From Actinokineospora baliensis (lineage in GTDB: Bacteria; Actinomycetota; Actinomycetes; Mycobacteriales; Pseudonocardiaceae): DNA of 64,000 nucleotides. Of this stretch, positions 17,303-25,842 are shown piece by piece (the stretch's first letter is position 1; each line of letters starts with the position of its first letter). A model generated the notes under the pieces. It had not been told where the DNA came from and did no database searches. It saw nothing but the letters and a program-made list of their open reading frames with translations. Position numbers and translations under genes: made by a program. The stretch lies in assembly GCF_016907695.1 (NCBI RefSeq), contig NZ_JAFBCK010000001.1:6064001-6128000 (forward strand), read 5' to 3'.

Positions 17303-17920
17303 TCAGGTGACGGCGAGGAACACCAGCCCACCCACCAGCGGCCCGACCACGGCACCGGCCACCACCTGCGCGACCGTGTGGTCCCCGAGCACCACCCGCG
17401 ACCAGCAGACCAGCGCGACGAGGACGACCAGCACCAGCGACCACGGCCCGTGCAGCAGGGTCACCATCGCGACCGCTCCCCCGGCCACGGCCGCGTGCAG
17501 CGAGATCTTCCAGCGCTGGGTGATGGCCACGCACACCGCGAGGGTCGCGAACATCGCCAGCGACAGCGCCAGCACCTGCCGCGGCGCGTCGGCGACGACG
17601 AGGATCCCGATGCCGACCGCGGTGGACGCCAGCCCGACGGCGAGCGGCACCAGCCGGTGCTCGCGGTCGCGCACGTGGTGGGTGTCCCACCGGCCGGAGC
17701 GGGCGCCGCGGATGATGAAGACCATCGGCAGCACGCTGGAGAACAGCGCCACCTCCAGGCCCCACAGCAGCGTCAGCGCCGGGTCGTGCCCGGTCGCGGT
17801 CCAGGCGACCACCAGCGGGAGGACGAGGACGACCACCGCGGGCGAGAGCACCTCGGTGATCACTTTGGCCAGCCGGTCACCCCGGGCGACAGCGGTGTTC
17901 ACGCGGGGCAATGCTGCCAC
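17303..17920 (-). CDS. PAP2-like membrane phosphatase family protein
   Basis: This small membrane protein of about 205 residues has five to six hydrophobic helices. The C-terminal part resembles the phosphatidic-acid-phosphatase type 2 core: KISLHAAVAGG stands where K-P-S-G-H is expected, and SRVVLGDHTVAQVVAG matches the SR-x5-H motif 3. The reduced motif 2 (no PSG) makes substrate and activity uncertain; such proteins often dephosphorylate undecaprenyl- or lipid-phosphates. GTG 17920 is the most likely start, with GTG 17902 possible. It is divergent from the cfa gene (72 bases apart), so the two may share a promoter region. Confidence 0.7.
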   Translation of the reverse strand: MAALPRVNTAVARGDRLAKVITEVLSPAVVVLVLPLVVAWTATGHDPALTLLWGLEVALFSSVLPMVFIIRGARSGRWDTHHVRDREHRLVPLAVGLASTAVGIGILVVADAPRQVLALSLAMFATLAVCVAITQRWKISLHAAVAGGAVAMVTLLHGPWSLVLVVLVALVCWSRVVLGDHTVAQVVAGAVVGPLVGGLVFLAVT

Positions 17921-17992
17921 GCCGGACCCATCCCCGGCTTCGCCGAGACCGAATGACCGGTGGTCGGTTTCACCTGAAGATGGGAGTCGCGC

Positions 17993-19279
17993 GTGGCCAC
18001 ATCCCCAGTCGCCCCGGTGCTCGTGCAGGTCGTCGAGCGGGCGCTCGGCGCGGCGCTGCCGATCCGGCTGCGCGCGTGGGACGGCAGCGAAGCCGGTCCC
18101 GCGGGCGGTCCGGTCGTGGTGGTGCGCGACCGGCTGGCGCTGCGGCGGCTGCTGTGGAACCCCGACGAGCTGGGACTGGCGCGCGCGTACGTGTCCGGCG
18201 AGTTGGACGTGGAGGGCGACCTCGGCGAGGCGCTGGGGCGGTTCTGGGCGCTGACCCGCGAGGGCGCGCTGCGCAAACTGTCCACCCGGGACAAGCTCTC
18301 GCTGGTCTCGGTGGGCATCCGGTTGGGTCTGGTCGGCCTCAGGCCGAAGCCGCCCGCGGAGGAGGCCAGGCTCTCGGGCCGCAAGCACAGCCGCGACCGC
18401 GACCAGGCCGCGATCGCCCACCACTACGACATGTCCAACGCGTTCTACGAGCGCATCCTCGACCCCAACATGGCCTACTCGTGCGGCTACTGGACCTCCG
18501 ACGCCCCCGAGTACACCGTCGAGGACGCCCAGCGCGACAAGCTGGAACTCGTCTGCGTGAAGCTGGGGTTGCGGCCGGGGACACGGATGCTGGACGTGGG
18601 TTGCGGGTGGGGTTCGCTGGCGATCCACGCCGCCAAGCACCACGGCGCGCGGGTCACCGCGATCACGCTGTCGCGGGAGCAGCGGGAGTTCGTGCTCGCG
18701 CGGATCGCCGCCGAGGGGCTCGCGGAGCAGGTGGAGGTGCGGCTGCAGGACTACCGCGAACTGGCCGACGAGCCGTTCGACGCGATCGGGACCCTGGAGA
18801 TGGGCGAGCACGTCGGCGCCGAGAACTACCCCCTGTACGCCGCGACGCTGTTCCGGATGCTCAAGCCGCAGGGGCGGTTGCTGCTGCAGCAGATGTCGCG
18901 GGGCGCGGTGGAGCAGGGCGGCGGGTCGTTCATCGAGACCTACATCGCGCCGGACATGAACATGCGCCCGGTTGGGCAGACTGTCGACATGCTGGAGCAG
19001 GCGGGCCTGGAGGTCCGCGACGTGGAGGCGTTCCGCGAGCACTACGTGTGGACGTGCCAGGCGTGGGGTAAGACGCTGGAGTCGCGGTGGGACGAGCTGG
19101 TCGCGTTGGCGGGTGAGACCACTGCGCGCGTGTGGCGGCTCTACATGGCGGGAAGTGCGTTGGCGTTCGCCGAGAATCGGGTCGGGGTGCATCAGGTGCT
19201 CGCGGTTAGGCCAACTGTGGCTGGTAGCGCTGGGATGCCTCGTACGCGGTCGGAACTCCTCGCGTCGGAGTCGGTGTGA
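17993..19279 (+). CDS. cfa: Cyclopropane-fatty-acyl-phospholipid synthase family methyltransferase (copy 1)
   Basis: This SAM-dependent enzyme of 428 residues acts on unsaturated acyl chains of membrane phospholipids. It has an N-terminal lipid-binding region with the YVSGELDVEGDL block, then HYDMSNAFYERILDPNMAYSCGYW, SAM motif LDVGCGWGSLAIHAA, the EMGEHVG active-site loop and QQMSRG. Depending on partner enzymes the product could be a cyclopropane or a methyl-branched acyl chain. GGGAG lies six bases before the GTG start. The stop overlaps the next gene as GTGA. A second paralog sits at 23897-25123. Confidence 0.92.
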   Translation: MATSPVAPVLVQVVERALGAALPIRLRAWDGSEAGPAGGPVVVVRDRLALRRLLWNPDELGLARAYVSGELDVEGDLGEALGRFWALTREGALRKLSTRDKLSLVSVGIRLGLVGLRPKPPAEEARLSGRKHSRDRDQAAIAHHYDMSNAFYERILDPNMAYSCGYWTSDAPEYTVEDAQRDKLELVCVKLGLRPGTRMLDVGCGWGSLAIHAAKHHGARVTAITLSREQREFVLARIAAEGLAEQVEVRLQDYRELADEPFDAIGTLEMGEHVGAENYPLYAATLFRMLKPQGRLLLQQMSRGAVEQGGGSFIETYIAPDMNMRPVGQTVDMLEQAGLEVRDVEAFREHYVWTCQAWGKTLESRWDELVALAGETTARVWRLYMAGSALAFAENRVGVHQVLAVRPTVAGSAGMPRTRSELLASESV

Positions 19280-20046
19280 TCCTGCTCTTGAGTCTCGCGG
19301 TCGTCGTCGTGGTCATTGGCGCGACCTTCGCGGTCAGTGCTGCCCGGGGCCGCTACGACACGATCGACTCCATCTGGGGTCTGGGTTTCGCGGCCATCGC
19401 GGTGGCGGGGTTCTTCGTGTCCACAGGGGACTTGGCGCTGCGGTTGACGGTCGCGGCGATGGTGGTCGTCTGGGGTGTTCGGCTCTCCGCGCACATCCAC
19501 CACCGCAATCGCGGCAAGCCCGAGGACCGCAGGTACGTCAAGATCCTCAGCGACGCCAAGGGCGATCCCCGGTGGCACATGCTGCGGCGGGTGTTCCTCC
19601 CGCAGGCGGCCATCATGTGGTTCGTGTCGCTGCCTTTGCAGGCGGCGCTGTACGGGGACTTCGGTGTGCTGGCCTACCTGGGTGTCGCGGTGTGGGCGGT
19701 CGGCTTCGGTTTCGAGGCCGTGGGAGACTGGCAACTGGCCCGCTTCACCGCCGACCCGGCGAACAAGGGGACCGTTCTCGACACCGGGCTCTGGCGCTAC
19801 ACCCGCCACCCCAACTACTTCGGCGACGCGTGCGTGTGGTGGGGCGTGTACCTCACCGCGTGCCACTCGTGGCTCGGCGCCGCCACCCTGGCGTCGCCGG
19901 TACTCATGACCTACCTGCTCGCCAAGGGCACCGGAAAACCCCTGACCGAGCGGCACCTGTCGTCGAGCCGCCCCGGCTACGCCGACTACGTGGCACGCAC
20001 CAGCGGGTTCTTCCCGCTGCCGCCCAAGAGAGGACCGCGCGCATGA
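19276..20046 (+). CDS. DUF1295 membrane protein (steroid 5-alpha-reductase-like)
   Basis: This polytopic protein of 256 residues has about six or seven helices and ends with the DUF1295 signature LWRYTRHPNYFGDACVWWG and LLAKGTGKPLTE, the isoprenylcysteine-methyltransferase/5-alpha-reductase-like NADPH-binding region. In mycobacteria a DUF1295 gene (Rv0446c) lies next to the ufaA1 fatty-acid methyltransferase cluster. Here it is translationally coupled (GTGA) to a cfa gene, so a role in reducing or finishing modified acyl chains is a fair inference. The next gene overlaps by ATGA. Confidence 0.85.
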   Translation: MILLLSLAVVVVVIGATFAVSAARGRYDTIDSIWGLGFAAIAVAGFFVSTGDLALRLTVAAMVVVWGVRLSAHIHHRNRGKPEDRRYVKILSDAKGDPRWHMLRRVFLPQAAIMWFVSLPLQAALYGDFGVLAYLGVAVWAVGFGFEAVGDWQLARFTADPANKGTVLDTGLWRYTRHPNYFGDACVWWGVYLTACHSWLGAATLASPVLMTYLLAKGTGKPLTERHLSSSRPGYADYVARTSGFFPLPPKRGPRA

Positions 20047-20507
20047 AGACGGGCGACACCGCACCGGATTTCACCCTGACCGATGAAACCGGAACGTCGC
20101 GCACACTCAGCGACTGGCTGGAAACCGGCCCGGTCGTCCTCTTCTTCTACCCCGCCGCGATGACCGGTGGCTGCACCGCCGAGAGCTGCCACTTCCGGGA
20201 CTTGGCGGCCGAGTTCGCCGAGGTCGGCGCGCACCGCGTGGGGATCAGCCCGGACAGCGTCGCCAAGCAGGCCCAGTTCTCGGAAATCAACTCCTTCGAC
20301 TTCCCCCTCCTGGCCGACCCGGACGGCACGGTAGCCACCGAGTTCGGCGTCCGCCGCCGCTTCGGCCCCTTGCTGACCAAGCGCATGACCTTCGTCATCG
20401 ACACCGACCGCACGGTACTGGCGGCTATCAAGAGCGAACTGCGGATGGCGGTACACGCGGACAAGGCCCTGGAAGTCCTGCGCGAACGGCTCTCCCGCAC
20501 GGCTTAG
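20043..20507 (+). CDS. Bcp-type peroxiredoxin
   Basis: This thioredoxin-fold peroxidase of 154 residues has the peroxidatic Cys44 in GGCTAESC and a second Cys49 five residues later, the spacing used by atypical 2-Cys Bcp proteins. The N-terminal GDTAPDFTLTDETG and FFYPAAMTGGCT blocks are typical. It reduces hydroperoxides, including lipid peroxides, in the cytoplasm using thioredoxin. It is the third gene of an overlapping trio after cfa and DUF1295, a context compatible with protecting unsaturated or modified lipids. Confidence 0.9.
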   Translation: MKTGDTAPDFTLTDETGTSRTLSDWLETGPVVLFFYPAAMTGGCTAESCHFRDLAAEFAEVGAHRVGISPDSVAKQAQFSEINSFDFPLLADPDGTVATEFGVRRRFGPLLTKRMTFVIDTDRTVLAAIKSELRMAVHADKALEVLRERLSRTA

Positions 20508-20517
20508 GAGGAGTGCG

Positions 20518-20994
20518 GTGGACTGGTTCGACGTACCGCTGGCGGACGAGCGAACGCAGCTGCGGGCCCTGGTCGAGGACTACCGCGACGCCATGGCGGC
20601 CACCCTGCACGGCGTGACCGAGGAGCAGGCCCGCCGTCGGCTCGTGCCCTCGGCGACCACCCTGCTCGGGCTGCTCAAACACGTCACCTGGATGCAGCGC
20701 GTGTGGTTCGAAGAATGCGTCGGTGGCACGCCCCGGGGCGAACTGGACCTGGTCATGACCCCAGACGACTCCTTCCGGCTGACCGACGACGACACCATCG
20801 CCTCGATCACCGCCGCCTACCACCAAGCCTGCGCGACCGCCCGGAACACAGTCGCCAACCTCCCCCTGGACACCGTCGTCACCGGCCACCGCTCGGGTCC
20901 GCGCACCCTGCGCTGGGTGTACCTCCAGGTCCTCCGCGAACTAGCCCACCACAACGGCCACGCCGACATCCTGCGCGAACAACTACTCGCCTGA
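20518..20994 (+). CDS. DinB family (DUF664-type) protein
   Basis: This 158-residue four-helix-bundle protein has the DUF664-like pattern GVTEEQARRRLVPSATTLLGLLKH, with metal-ligand His in LLKHVTWMQRVWF and in ELAHHNGHAD. Members of this superfamily include metal-dependent thiol transferases that use mycothiol or bacillithiol, but the substrate here cannot be deduced. GGAGGAG is correctly spaced from the GTG start at 20518. It follows the peroxiredoxin gene by 10 bases and ends the operon; downstream lies a 675-base gene-free repeat locus. Confidence 0.85.
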   Translation: MDWFDVPLADERTQLRALVEDYRDAMAATLHGVTEEQARRRLVPSATTLLGLLKHVTWMQRVWFEECVGGTPRGELDLVMTPDDSFRLTDDDTIASITAAYHQACATARNTVANLPLDTVVTGHRSGPRTLRWVYLQVLRELAHHNGHADILREQLLA

Positions 20995-21633
20995 CGCCAG
21001 CCGGGACCGCGCACGGACTCCGGGTAGAGCCAGGCAGCGAGCTCACTCAGTTCACGGCCGCGTGCATACTCGGCCCGCTTAACGCGCAGCAATTCCTGCT
21101 GGCTGCGGGGGTCTCCGCAGCTCACCACTCAACCGAACCTGGACCTCTGGGCGGGTGTCGACGAGTGCGGGGAGCGTTTCGAGGAGTAGCCGGAAGCTGT
21201 GGCACCAGCGGCTTCGGGGTCGGCTCGCCTTCGGCATTGCGCTGGATCCGTGGGATGTGGGTGTGCTCGATGGGGCGAACTTGTTTTGCGCGGGGCCCCT
21301 GCACCAGCCGTGGCAGGACCGCAAAAGCCGGGGCCGAAAAGCATGGCCCTGCAGCGAGGCAAGGCTACGACTGCCGCCACCCCACACAAAACAAGTCCGC
21401 CCCATCGAGCAGTTGGCACCGGAAGTTCCGAGTGTCCAGTGGTTGCTTTGGGTGGGCTGGCTCGGTGGGTTGGTTTGGCACCGGCTGTTCCGAGTGTCCA
21501 GTGGCTGGCATTGCTGTCGGAGTCGGGTGGTTGCTGCTCGCGGGCGTGCCAATCGAAGCCGCTTGGCCATGAGCGCCCCCGAGAACATGTGCCGGAAGGC
21601 GACCGTAGCAGGGGATCTTCAGGGGCATGCCCA
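20995..21633. other. Gene-free repeat locus I
   Basis: There is no plausible coding gene in this stretch between convergent DinB and cyclophilin genes. It contains one inverted full-length 148-bp palindromic element (21264-21411) and two perfect reverse copies of the 16-mer CCACTGGACACTCGGA (21427-21442 and 21489-21504). The bases before the element (about 21200-21260) are also shared, in inverted form, with about 51420-51480. The remaining sequence shows nothing I can identify. Confidence 0.7.
21264..21411 (-). repeat. 148-bp palindromic element, inverted copy
   Basis: It begins TGCTCGATGGGGCGAACTTG and ends with the near-perfect complement CAAGTCCGCCCCATCGAGCA, giving terminal arms of about 30 bp. 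The interior is close to the reverse complement of the copy at 51270-51417, including GGGGCCGAAAAGCATGGCCC. Confidence 0.85.
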
Positions 21634-21661
21634 CCGCGGCGGGGTGGGTGCCCCGCCGCGG
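21634..21661 (-). terminator. Stem-loop terminator after the cyclophilin gene
   Basis: A perfect 11-bp stem CCGCGGCGGGG / CCCCGCCGCGG with a six-base loop starts nine bases after the cyclophilin stop on the (-) strand. No U-run follows, which is usual for actinobacterial terminators. Confidence 0.7.
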
Positions 21662-21669
21662 CTGTTGGG

Positions 21670-22401
21670 TCAGCAGGGGGTGTGCACGCGCAGGATCTTG
21701 GTGGTCTTCACCGGGGTGCCGTCGACGGGGGCCGGGTTGTCAGAGGTGGGCTGGATGCCGCCCGCGGCGACCTTGTCGAGGGTGGTCAGGCCGCGGGTGT
21801 CCACGGTGCCGAAGACCGTGTAGTTCGGCAGGAGGCGGGAGTCGCCGTAGACCAGGAAGAACTGGCTGCCGTTGGTGGCGGGTCCGGCGTTGGCCATGGC
21901 CAGGAGGCCTCGGCCGTAGACCTTGCGGGTGCCGGTGGTGTCACCGGGCCAGTTGGGCAGGTCGGTGGGGAGTTCGTCCTTGTACTTGTAGCCGGGGCCG
22001 CCTTCGCCGTTGTCCTTGGGGTCGCCGCACTGCAGGACCTTGAGGGTGGGGTAGGCGGTGAGCCGGTGGCAGGTGGTGAAGTCGTAGAACCGGTGCTCGG
22101 CCAGGTGCAGGAAGCTCTGCACCGTGCAGGGCGCCTTCGCCCGGTCCAGGGTCAGGCCGATGTGGCCCTGGCTGGTGGGCAGGTCGACCTTGACCGTGCC
22201 GCGGTTGGGGGTGCGCTTGGGGTCCCTGGGCAGCGGCACCGGGCGCGCGGCCGGGTCCTCCGGGGTCTCGGTGTACTGGCACGGGCCTTTGGTCACCTTG
22301 GGCGGCGGCTCGGTGGCGGCCGAGGCCGCTCCGGGGACCACCACGGCGGCCGAGACCGCCAGCGCCGCGGCGACGATGCCGCGGGTGAGCAGGGACTTCA
22401 C
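21670..22401 (-). CDS. Secreted cyclophilin-type peptidyl-prolyl isomerase
   Basis: The 243-residue protein has an N-terminal signal peptide (KSLLTRG, then a hydrophobic stretch, cleavage near AASA about residue 28). The mature part carries the cyclophilin fold: FYDFTTCHRL, LQCGDPKDNGEGGPGYKYKDE (usual Q-G-GDP region), LLAMANAGPATNGSQFFLVYGD and TVFGTVD. It accelerates cis-trans isomerisation of prolyl bonds outside the membrane, probably assisting exported proteins. Paired Cys suggest a disulphide. AGGAGG precedes the GTG start at a good distance. A strong stem-loop follows. Confidence 0.92.
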   Translation of the reverse strand: MKSLLTRGIVAAALAVSAAVVVPGAASAATEPPPKVTKGPCQYTETPEDPAARPVPLPRDPKRTPNRGTVKVDLPTSQGHIGLTLDRAKAPCTVQSFLHLAEHRFYDFTTCHRLTAYPTLKVLQCGDPKDNGEGGPGYKYKDELPTDLPNWPGDTTGTRKVYGRGLLAMANAGPATNGSQFFLVYGDSRLLPNYTVFGTVDTRGLTTLDKVAAGGIQPTSDNPAPVDGTPVKTTKILRVHTPC

Positions 22402-22520
22402 GGGGTTCCTCCTAGTCGGCGACCGGGTCTCGGTCGCCGACGGCGAGGGTAGGGCAGCCCTCCGTCACCAGAACAGGTGCGCGGGACCCCACCCCGGCGC
22501 ACCCGAACGGCCCAGTCCCC

Positions 22521-23741
22521 TTACTTCGGCGGGGCCACGATGACGTCCGCGGGCACCTCGGCGTCGGTGCGCAGCGCCTCGAACAGCTTGGCCGACTTGG
22601 TCTTGTCCCACAGGATCGCCGACCCGACGCCCTTGACGCTCTTGGAGCCGCTGAAGGGCACCGTCGTGGTGGTCAGCCCGTCGCCCGCGCCCATCGCGAA
22701 GGCCAGGCCGGGCAGGTTGTGCAGGTGGTCGCCCTCGTCGAGGGTGACCGCGTCCGGGGCGCTCGACAGCAGCGGGAACAGCCGGAACGGGTTGACCAGG
22801 GTGCTGAAGCTGGTGGCCTTGTCGGTCAGCGCGCCGATGAACTCGCGCTGGCGGATCACCCGGTCCAGGTCGGCGCGCGGCCCCTTGCGGGTGCGGACGT
22901 AGCCGAGCGCGTTGGCACCGTCCAACTCCTGGCAGCCCGCCGGGAGGTTGATGCCCGCGAGCGGGTCGTCGATCGGCGCGGCCAGGCACATCTCGACCCC
23001 GCCGACGGCGTCGACGACGTTGGCGAAGCCGCCGAAGCCGATCTCGATGTAGTGGTCGAGGCGCAGGCCGGTCGAGAGCTCGACGGTCTTGGCCAGCAGC
23101 GGCGCGCCGCCGAAGGCGAACGCGGCGTTGAGCTTGTTCTGGCCCTTGCCGGGGATCTCCACGAGCGAGTCGCGCAGCAGCGACACCAGCGTCGGCTTGG
23201 TGCCGTTGTCCGGCAGGTGCATCAGCATGATCGTGTCGGTGCGCTTGCCCTTGGCGTCACCGGTGGCCAGCCGCGCCTCGTCCTCGGCGGAGAGCTCCTC
23301 GCGGCTGTCGGACCCGACGATCAGCCAGTTGGTGCCCGCGCCCGCGGCCGGGCGGCCCTCGTAGTCGGTGAGCGCCTCGACCCGGTTCAGCGCGTTCTCC
23401 AGGTAGATCCACAGCCCGCCGAGCAGCGCGACGACGACCGCCAGCGCGATCAGCGCGATGCGGCCCTTGCGCCTGCGGCGGCGCGGGGGCGGTGGCGGGG
23501 TGCCGTACGGCTTGTGCCCCGACGGACCGGGCGGTCCGGGCGGCGGCTGCGGCGGACCAGCGGGCCGCGACGGCCGAGCGGGCTGCTGACCGCGCGGAAC
23601 CTGGAAGGCGCCAGCGTGGTCGGGCTGGTACTTCGGCACCGCGGGTTCCGGTCGGTACGTCGGCGGCCTGCGGTCGGATCCGGGTTGCTCCATCTTCCGG
23701 GTCGGGTTGTAGCGCCGCTCCGGCTGCTGCCCATAGCTCAT
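22521..23741 (-). CDS. LytR-CpsA-Psr (LCP) family wall-polymer ligase
   Basis: This protein of 406 residues has an unusually long Pro/Arg-rich cytoplasmic N-terminus (1-92), one transmembrane helix (about 94-113) and an extracellular LCP domain (about 135-290). The latter includes NWLIVGSDSRE, RTDTIMLMHL, LVSLLRDSLVEIPGKGQNKLNAAFAFGG and the Arg-rich YVRTRKGPRADLDRVIRQREF. LCP enzymes transfer undecaprenyl-linked polymers such as arabinogalactan to peptidoglycan. The phosphate-binding Arg and Asp residues look intact. The gene is monocistronic, 119 bases upstream of the cyclophilin gene on the same strand. Confidence 0.92.
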   Translation of the reverse strand: MSYGQQPERRYNPTRKMEQPGSDRRPPTYRPEPAVPKYQPDHAGAFQVPRGQQPARPSRPAGPPQPPPGPPGPSGHKPYGTPPPPPRRRRRKGRIALIALAVVVALLGGLWIYLENALNRVEALTDYEGRPAAGAGTNWLIVGSDSREELSAEDEARLATGDAKGKRTDTIMLMHLPDNGTKPTLVSLLRDSLVEIPGKGQNKLNAAFAFGGAPLLAKTVELSTGLRLDHYIEIGFGGFANVVDAVGGVEMCLAAPIDDPLAGINLPAGCQELDGANALGYVRTRKGPRADLDRVIRQREFIGALTDKATSFSTLVNPFRLFPLLSSAPDAVTLDEGDHLHNLPGLAFAMGAGDGLTTTTVPFSGSKSVKGVGSAILWDKTKSAKLFEALRTDAEVPADVIVAPPK

Positions 23742-23896
23742 CCCAGCCCACCAACCTGGCCCGTCACCGGACGCCCCCTACCCGTGGGATTCTCCCACCT
23801 CACCTACCCGTACACCTATCCAAGACGCGGGGCGACCACCCGGGGTTGCCACGCGCGGCCACGGTACGGGGACGGTCGGTTCAAGATCACCTCGGG

Positions 23897-25123
23897 TCAG
23901 CGGCCGAGGGACAGCTGCCGGACGCCGATGTAGCCGGAGGCGAACCCGGCCTCGCAGTAGGCCAGGTAGAACTCCCACATCCGGCGGAACGTCGCGTCGA
24001 ACCCGAGCTCGGCGACCGAGGGCCACGCGGCCAGGAACCGCTCCCGCCACTGCCGCAGCGTCTCGGCGTAGTCGGCCCCGAACTCGCGCTGCCGCAGCAC
24101 GCGCAGGCCGGTCCCGGCCAGTGACCGCTCGATCGCCTCGGGTGAGGGGAGGATGCCGCCGGGGAAGACGTACTTGTGGATCCAGGTGTAGGTGCCCCTG
24201 GTGGCGCGCAGCCGGTCGTCGGGGATGGTGATCGACTGCAGGCCGAAGCGGCCGCCGGGGCGCAGCAGCCTGGCCACGGACTGGAAGTAGGTCGGCCAGT
24301 ACCGCTCCCCCACCGCCTCGATCATCTCGACGCTCACCACGGCGTCGTAGCTGCCGTGCGCCTCGCGGTAGTCGCGCAGCAGCACCTGGACCCGGTCGGA
24401 CAGGCCCGCCTCGGCGACCCGGCGCTCGGCGAGGTCCTTCTGCTCGGCGGAGATGGTCAGCGACGTCACCCGCGCCCCGCGCTGGGCCGCGCGCACCGCC
24501 AGCGCACCCCAGCCGGTGCCGATCTCCAGCACGTGGGTGCCCGAGCCGACGCCCGCGTAGTCCAGCACGCCGTCGATCTTGCGGAGCTGACCGGCGACCA
24601 GGTCGGTGCTACCCGGCTCGAACCACGCCGAGGAGTAGGTCATGGTCTCGTCGAGGAACAGCTCGAAGAGCTCGTTGGACAGGTCGTAGTGCCGCTGGAT
24701 GTTGCTGCGCGAGCCGGTGAGGGTGTTCTCCTCCGCGGCGGGCTGGCTGCGGTCGACCAGGCCGCGGAACACCTGCAGCGGGCGCGGGATCAGCCGGGCC
24801 ATCCGCGCGGAGAACGCGGTGAGCAGCTCCGGCAGCCGGGTGCTGGTCCAGTCGCCGACCATGTAGGCCTCGCCGAAGCCGATCTTGGCGTCGACGCCGA
24901 GGCGGTGGAAGAACGCCGAGGGCCGGTGCACCCGCATGACCGGCGAGTCGGGGCCGCCCGCGCCGAGCCTGCGGCCGCCGGGGAACACGACCCGGACCGG
25001 CAGCGGGCGCACCGCGTGCCGGAACAGGGCCGCGGCGATGCGGGCGCGGGTGGGGTCGCAGGGCGGGGTGAACAGGTCGCCCCAGTCGTGGGCGTTGGCT
25101 GGGCGGGTCGACAGCTCGGTCAC
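23897..25123 (-). CDS. Cyclopropane-fatty-acid synthase family methyltransferase (copy 2, UfaA1-like)
   Basis: This SAM-dependent acyl-chain methyltransferase of about 408 residues has GFGEAYMVGDWTS, HYDLSNELFELFLDETMTYSSAWF, SAM motif LEIGTGWGALAVRAA, and EMIEAVGERYW. It is diverged from copy 1 and more like mycobacterial UfaA1 (Rv0447c). The GTG at 25123 overlaps the DUF1365 stop (GTGA), while the longer open frame upstream is only the shadow of DUF1365. The gene order amine oxidase, DUF1365, cfa matches Rv0449c-Rv0448c-Rv0447c, a SigK-associated lipid-modification cluster in mycobacteria. Confidence 0.92.
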   Translation of the reverse strand: MTELSTRPANAHDWGDLFTPPCDPTRARIAAALFRHAVRPLPVRVVFPGGRRLGAGGPDSPVMRVHRPSAFFHRLGVDAKIGFGEAYMVGDWTSTRLPELLTAFSARMARLIPRPLQVFRGLVDRSQPAAEENTLTGSRSNIQRHYDLSNELFELFLDETMTYSSAWFEPGSTDLVAGQLRKIDGVLDYAGVGSGTHVLEIGTGWGALAVRAAQRGARVTSLTISAEQKDLAERRVAEAGLSDRVQVLLRDYREAHGSYDAVVSVEMIEAVGERYWPTYFQSVARLLRPGGRFGLQSITIPDDRLRATRGTYTWIHKYVFPGGILPSPEAIERSLAGTGLRVLRQREFGADYAETLRQWRERFLAAWPSVAELGFDATFRRMWEFYLAYCEAGFASGYIGVRQLSLGR

Positions 25124-25842
25124 TGGACTCCTTCTTGCCGGGCGTGGCGGGGGCGGCGGACCACCGGGATCCGGCGCAGCCACAGCGCGATGCCGTGCGC
25201 GCGGATCAGGGCGGTGACCCGCAGGGTCATCAGGGGGCGGCGCACGACCATGCGCGCGACTTCGGCCGTGGTCGCCGGGCGGTGGGTGCCGGTGAGGGTC
25301 GCGGTGAACGGGACGGTCCCGTTCTGCCGCAGGGTGACCGTGAGCGACAGGCGCTGGCCTGGCCGGGGCAACCGCATCTGGTAGTGCCCACCCATCTCCA
25401 GGAAGGGTGAGACGTAGAACTCCTTGTCGGTGTCCGCGCGGCCGGAGTCGTCTGTGCGCAACAGGTAGCAGTGCCGTTCGCCGTAGGTGTTGTGGACCTC
25501 GGCGACCACGCACTCGAGCGCGCCGCTCGCGTCGTGCACCCAGTAGACGGTGAGCGGGTTGAACACGTACCCGAGGACACGGGCGTTGGTCAGCATCAGC
25601 ACCCGCCCGGAGACGGCGATCCCTTGACCGGCGAGCCACCGGGTCAGGTTGTCCTTGATGGACCTGTCCGGGTCACCGAGGTGGTCCCTGGCCTGGAACC
25701 GGGCGAACGGCCGCAGCCACGGGGGCAGGCGCGGCAGGTCGTCGAGGTCGACGTACCAGAGGTAGACGGGGTGCTCGAAGGTGGTGTCGACGCGCTCCAT
25801 CCGCACGTGGCGCACCCGCGCGTCGTAGAGCGCGGCGGTCAT
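25120..25842 (-). CDS. DUF1365 family protein (Rv0448c-like)
   Basis: This protein of 240 residues has the DUF1365 hallmarks ALYDARVRHVRMERVDTTFEHPVYLWYVDLDDLP at the start, LTNARVLGYVFNPLTVYWVHD in the middle and KEFYVSPFLEMGGHYQMR. Its biochemical role is unknown; in many bacteria it is encoded between an FAD amine-oxidase-like protein and a Cfa-type methyltransferase, so it is probably part of that acyl-modification pathway. ATG 25842 overlaps the upstream stop (ATGA); the 17 extra codons of the open frame are not needed. Confidence 0.9.
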   Translation of the reverse strand: MTAALYDARVRHVRMERVDTTFEHPVYLWYVDLDDLPRLPPWLRPFARFQARDHLGDPDRSIKDNLTRWLAGQGIAVSGRVLMLTNARVLGYVFNPLTVYWVHDASGALECVVAEVHNTYGERHCYLLRTDDSGRADTDKEFYVSPFLEMGGHYQMRLPRPGQRLSLTVTLRQNGTVPFTATLTGTHRPATTAEVARMVVRRPLMTLRVTALIRAHGIALWLRRIPVVRRPRHARQEGVQ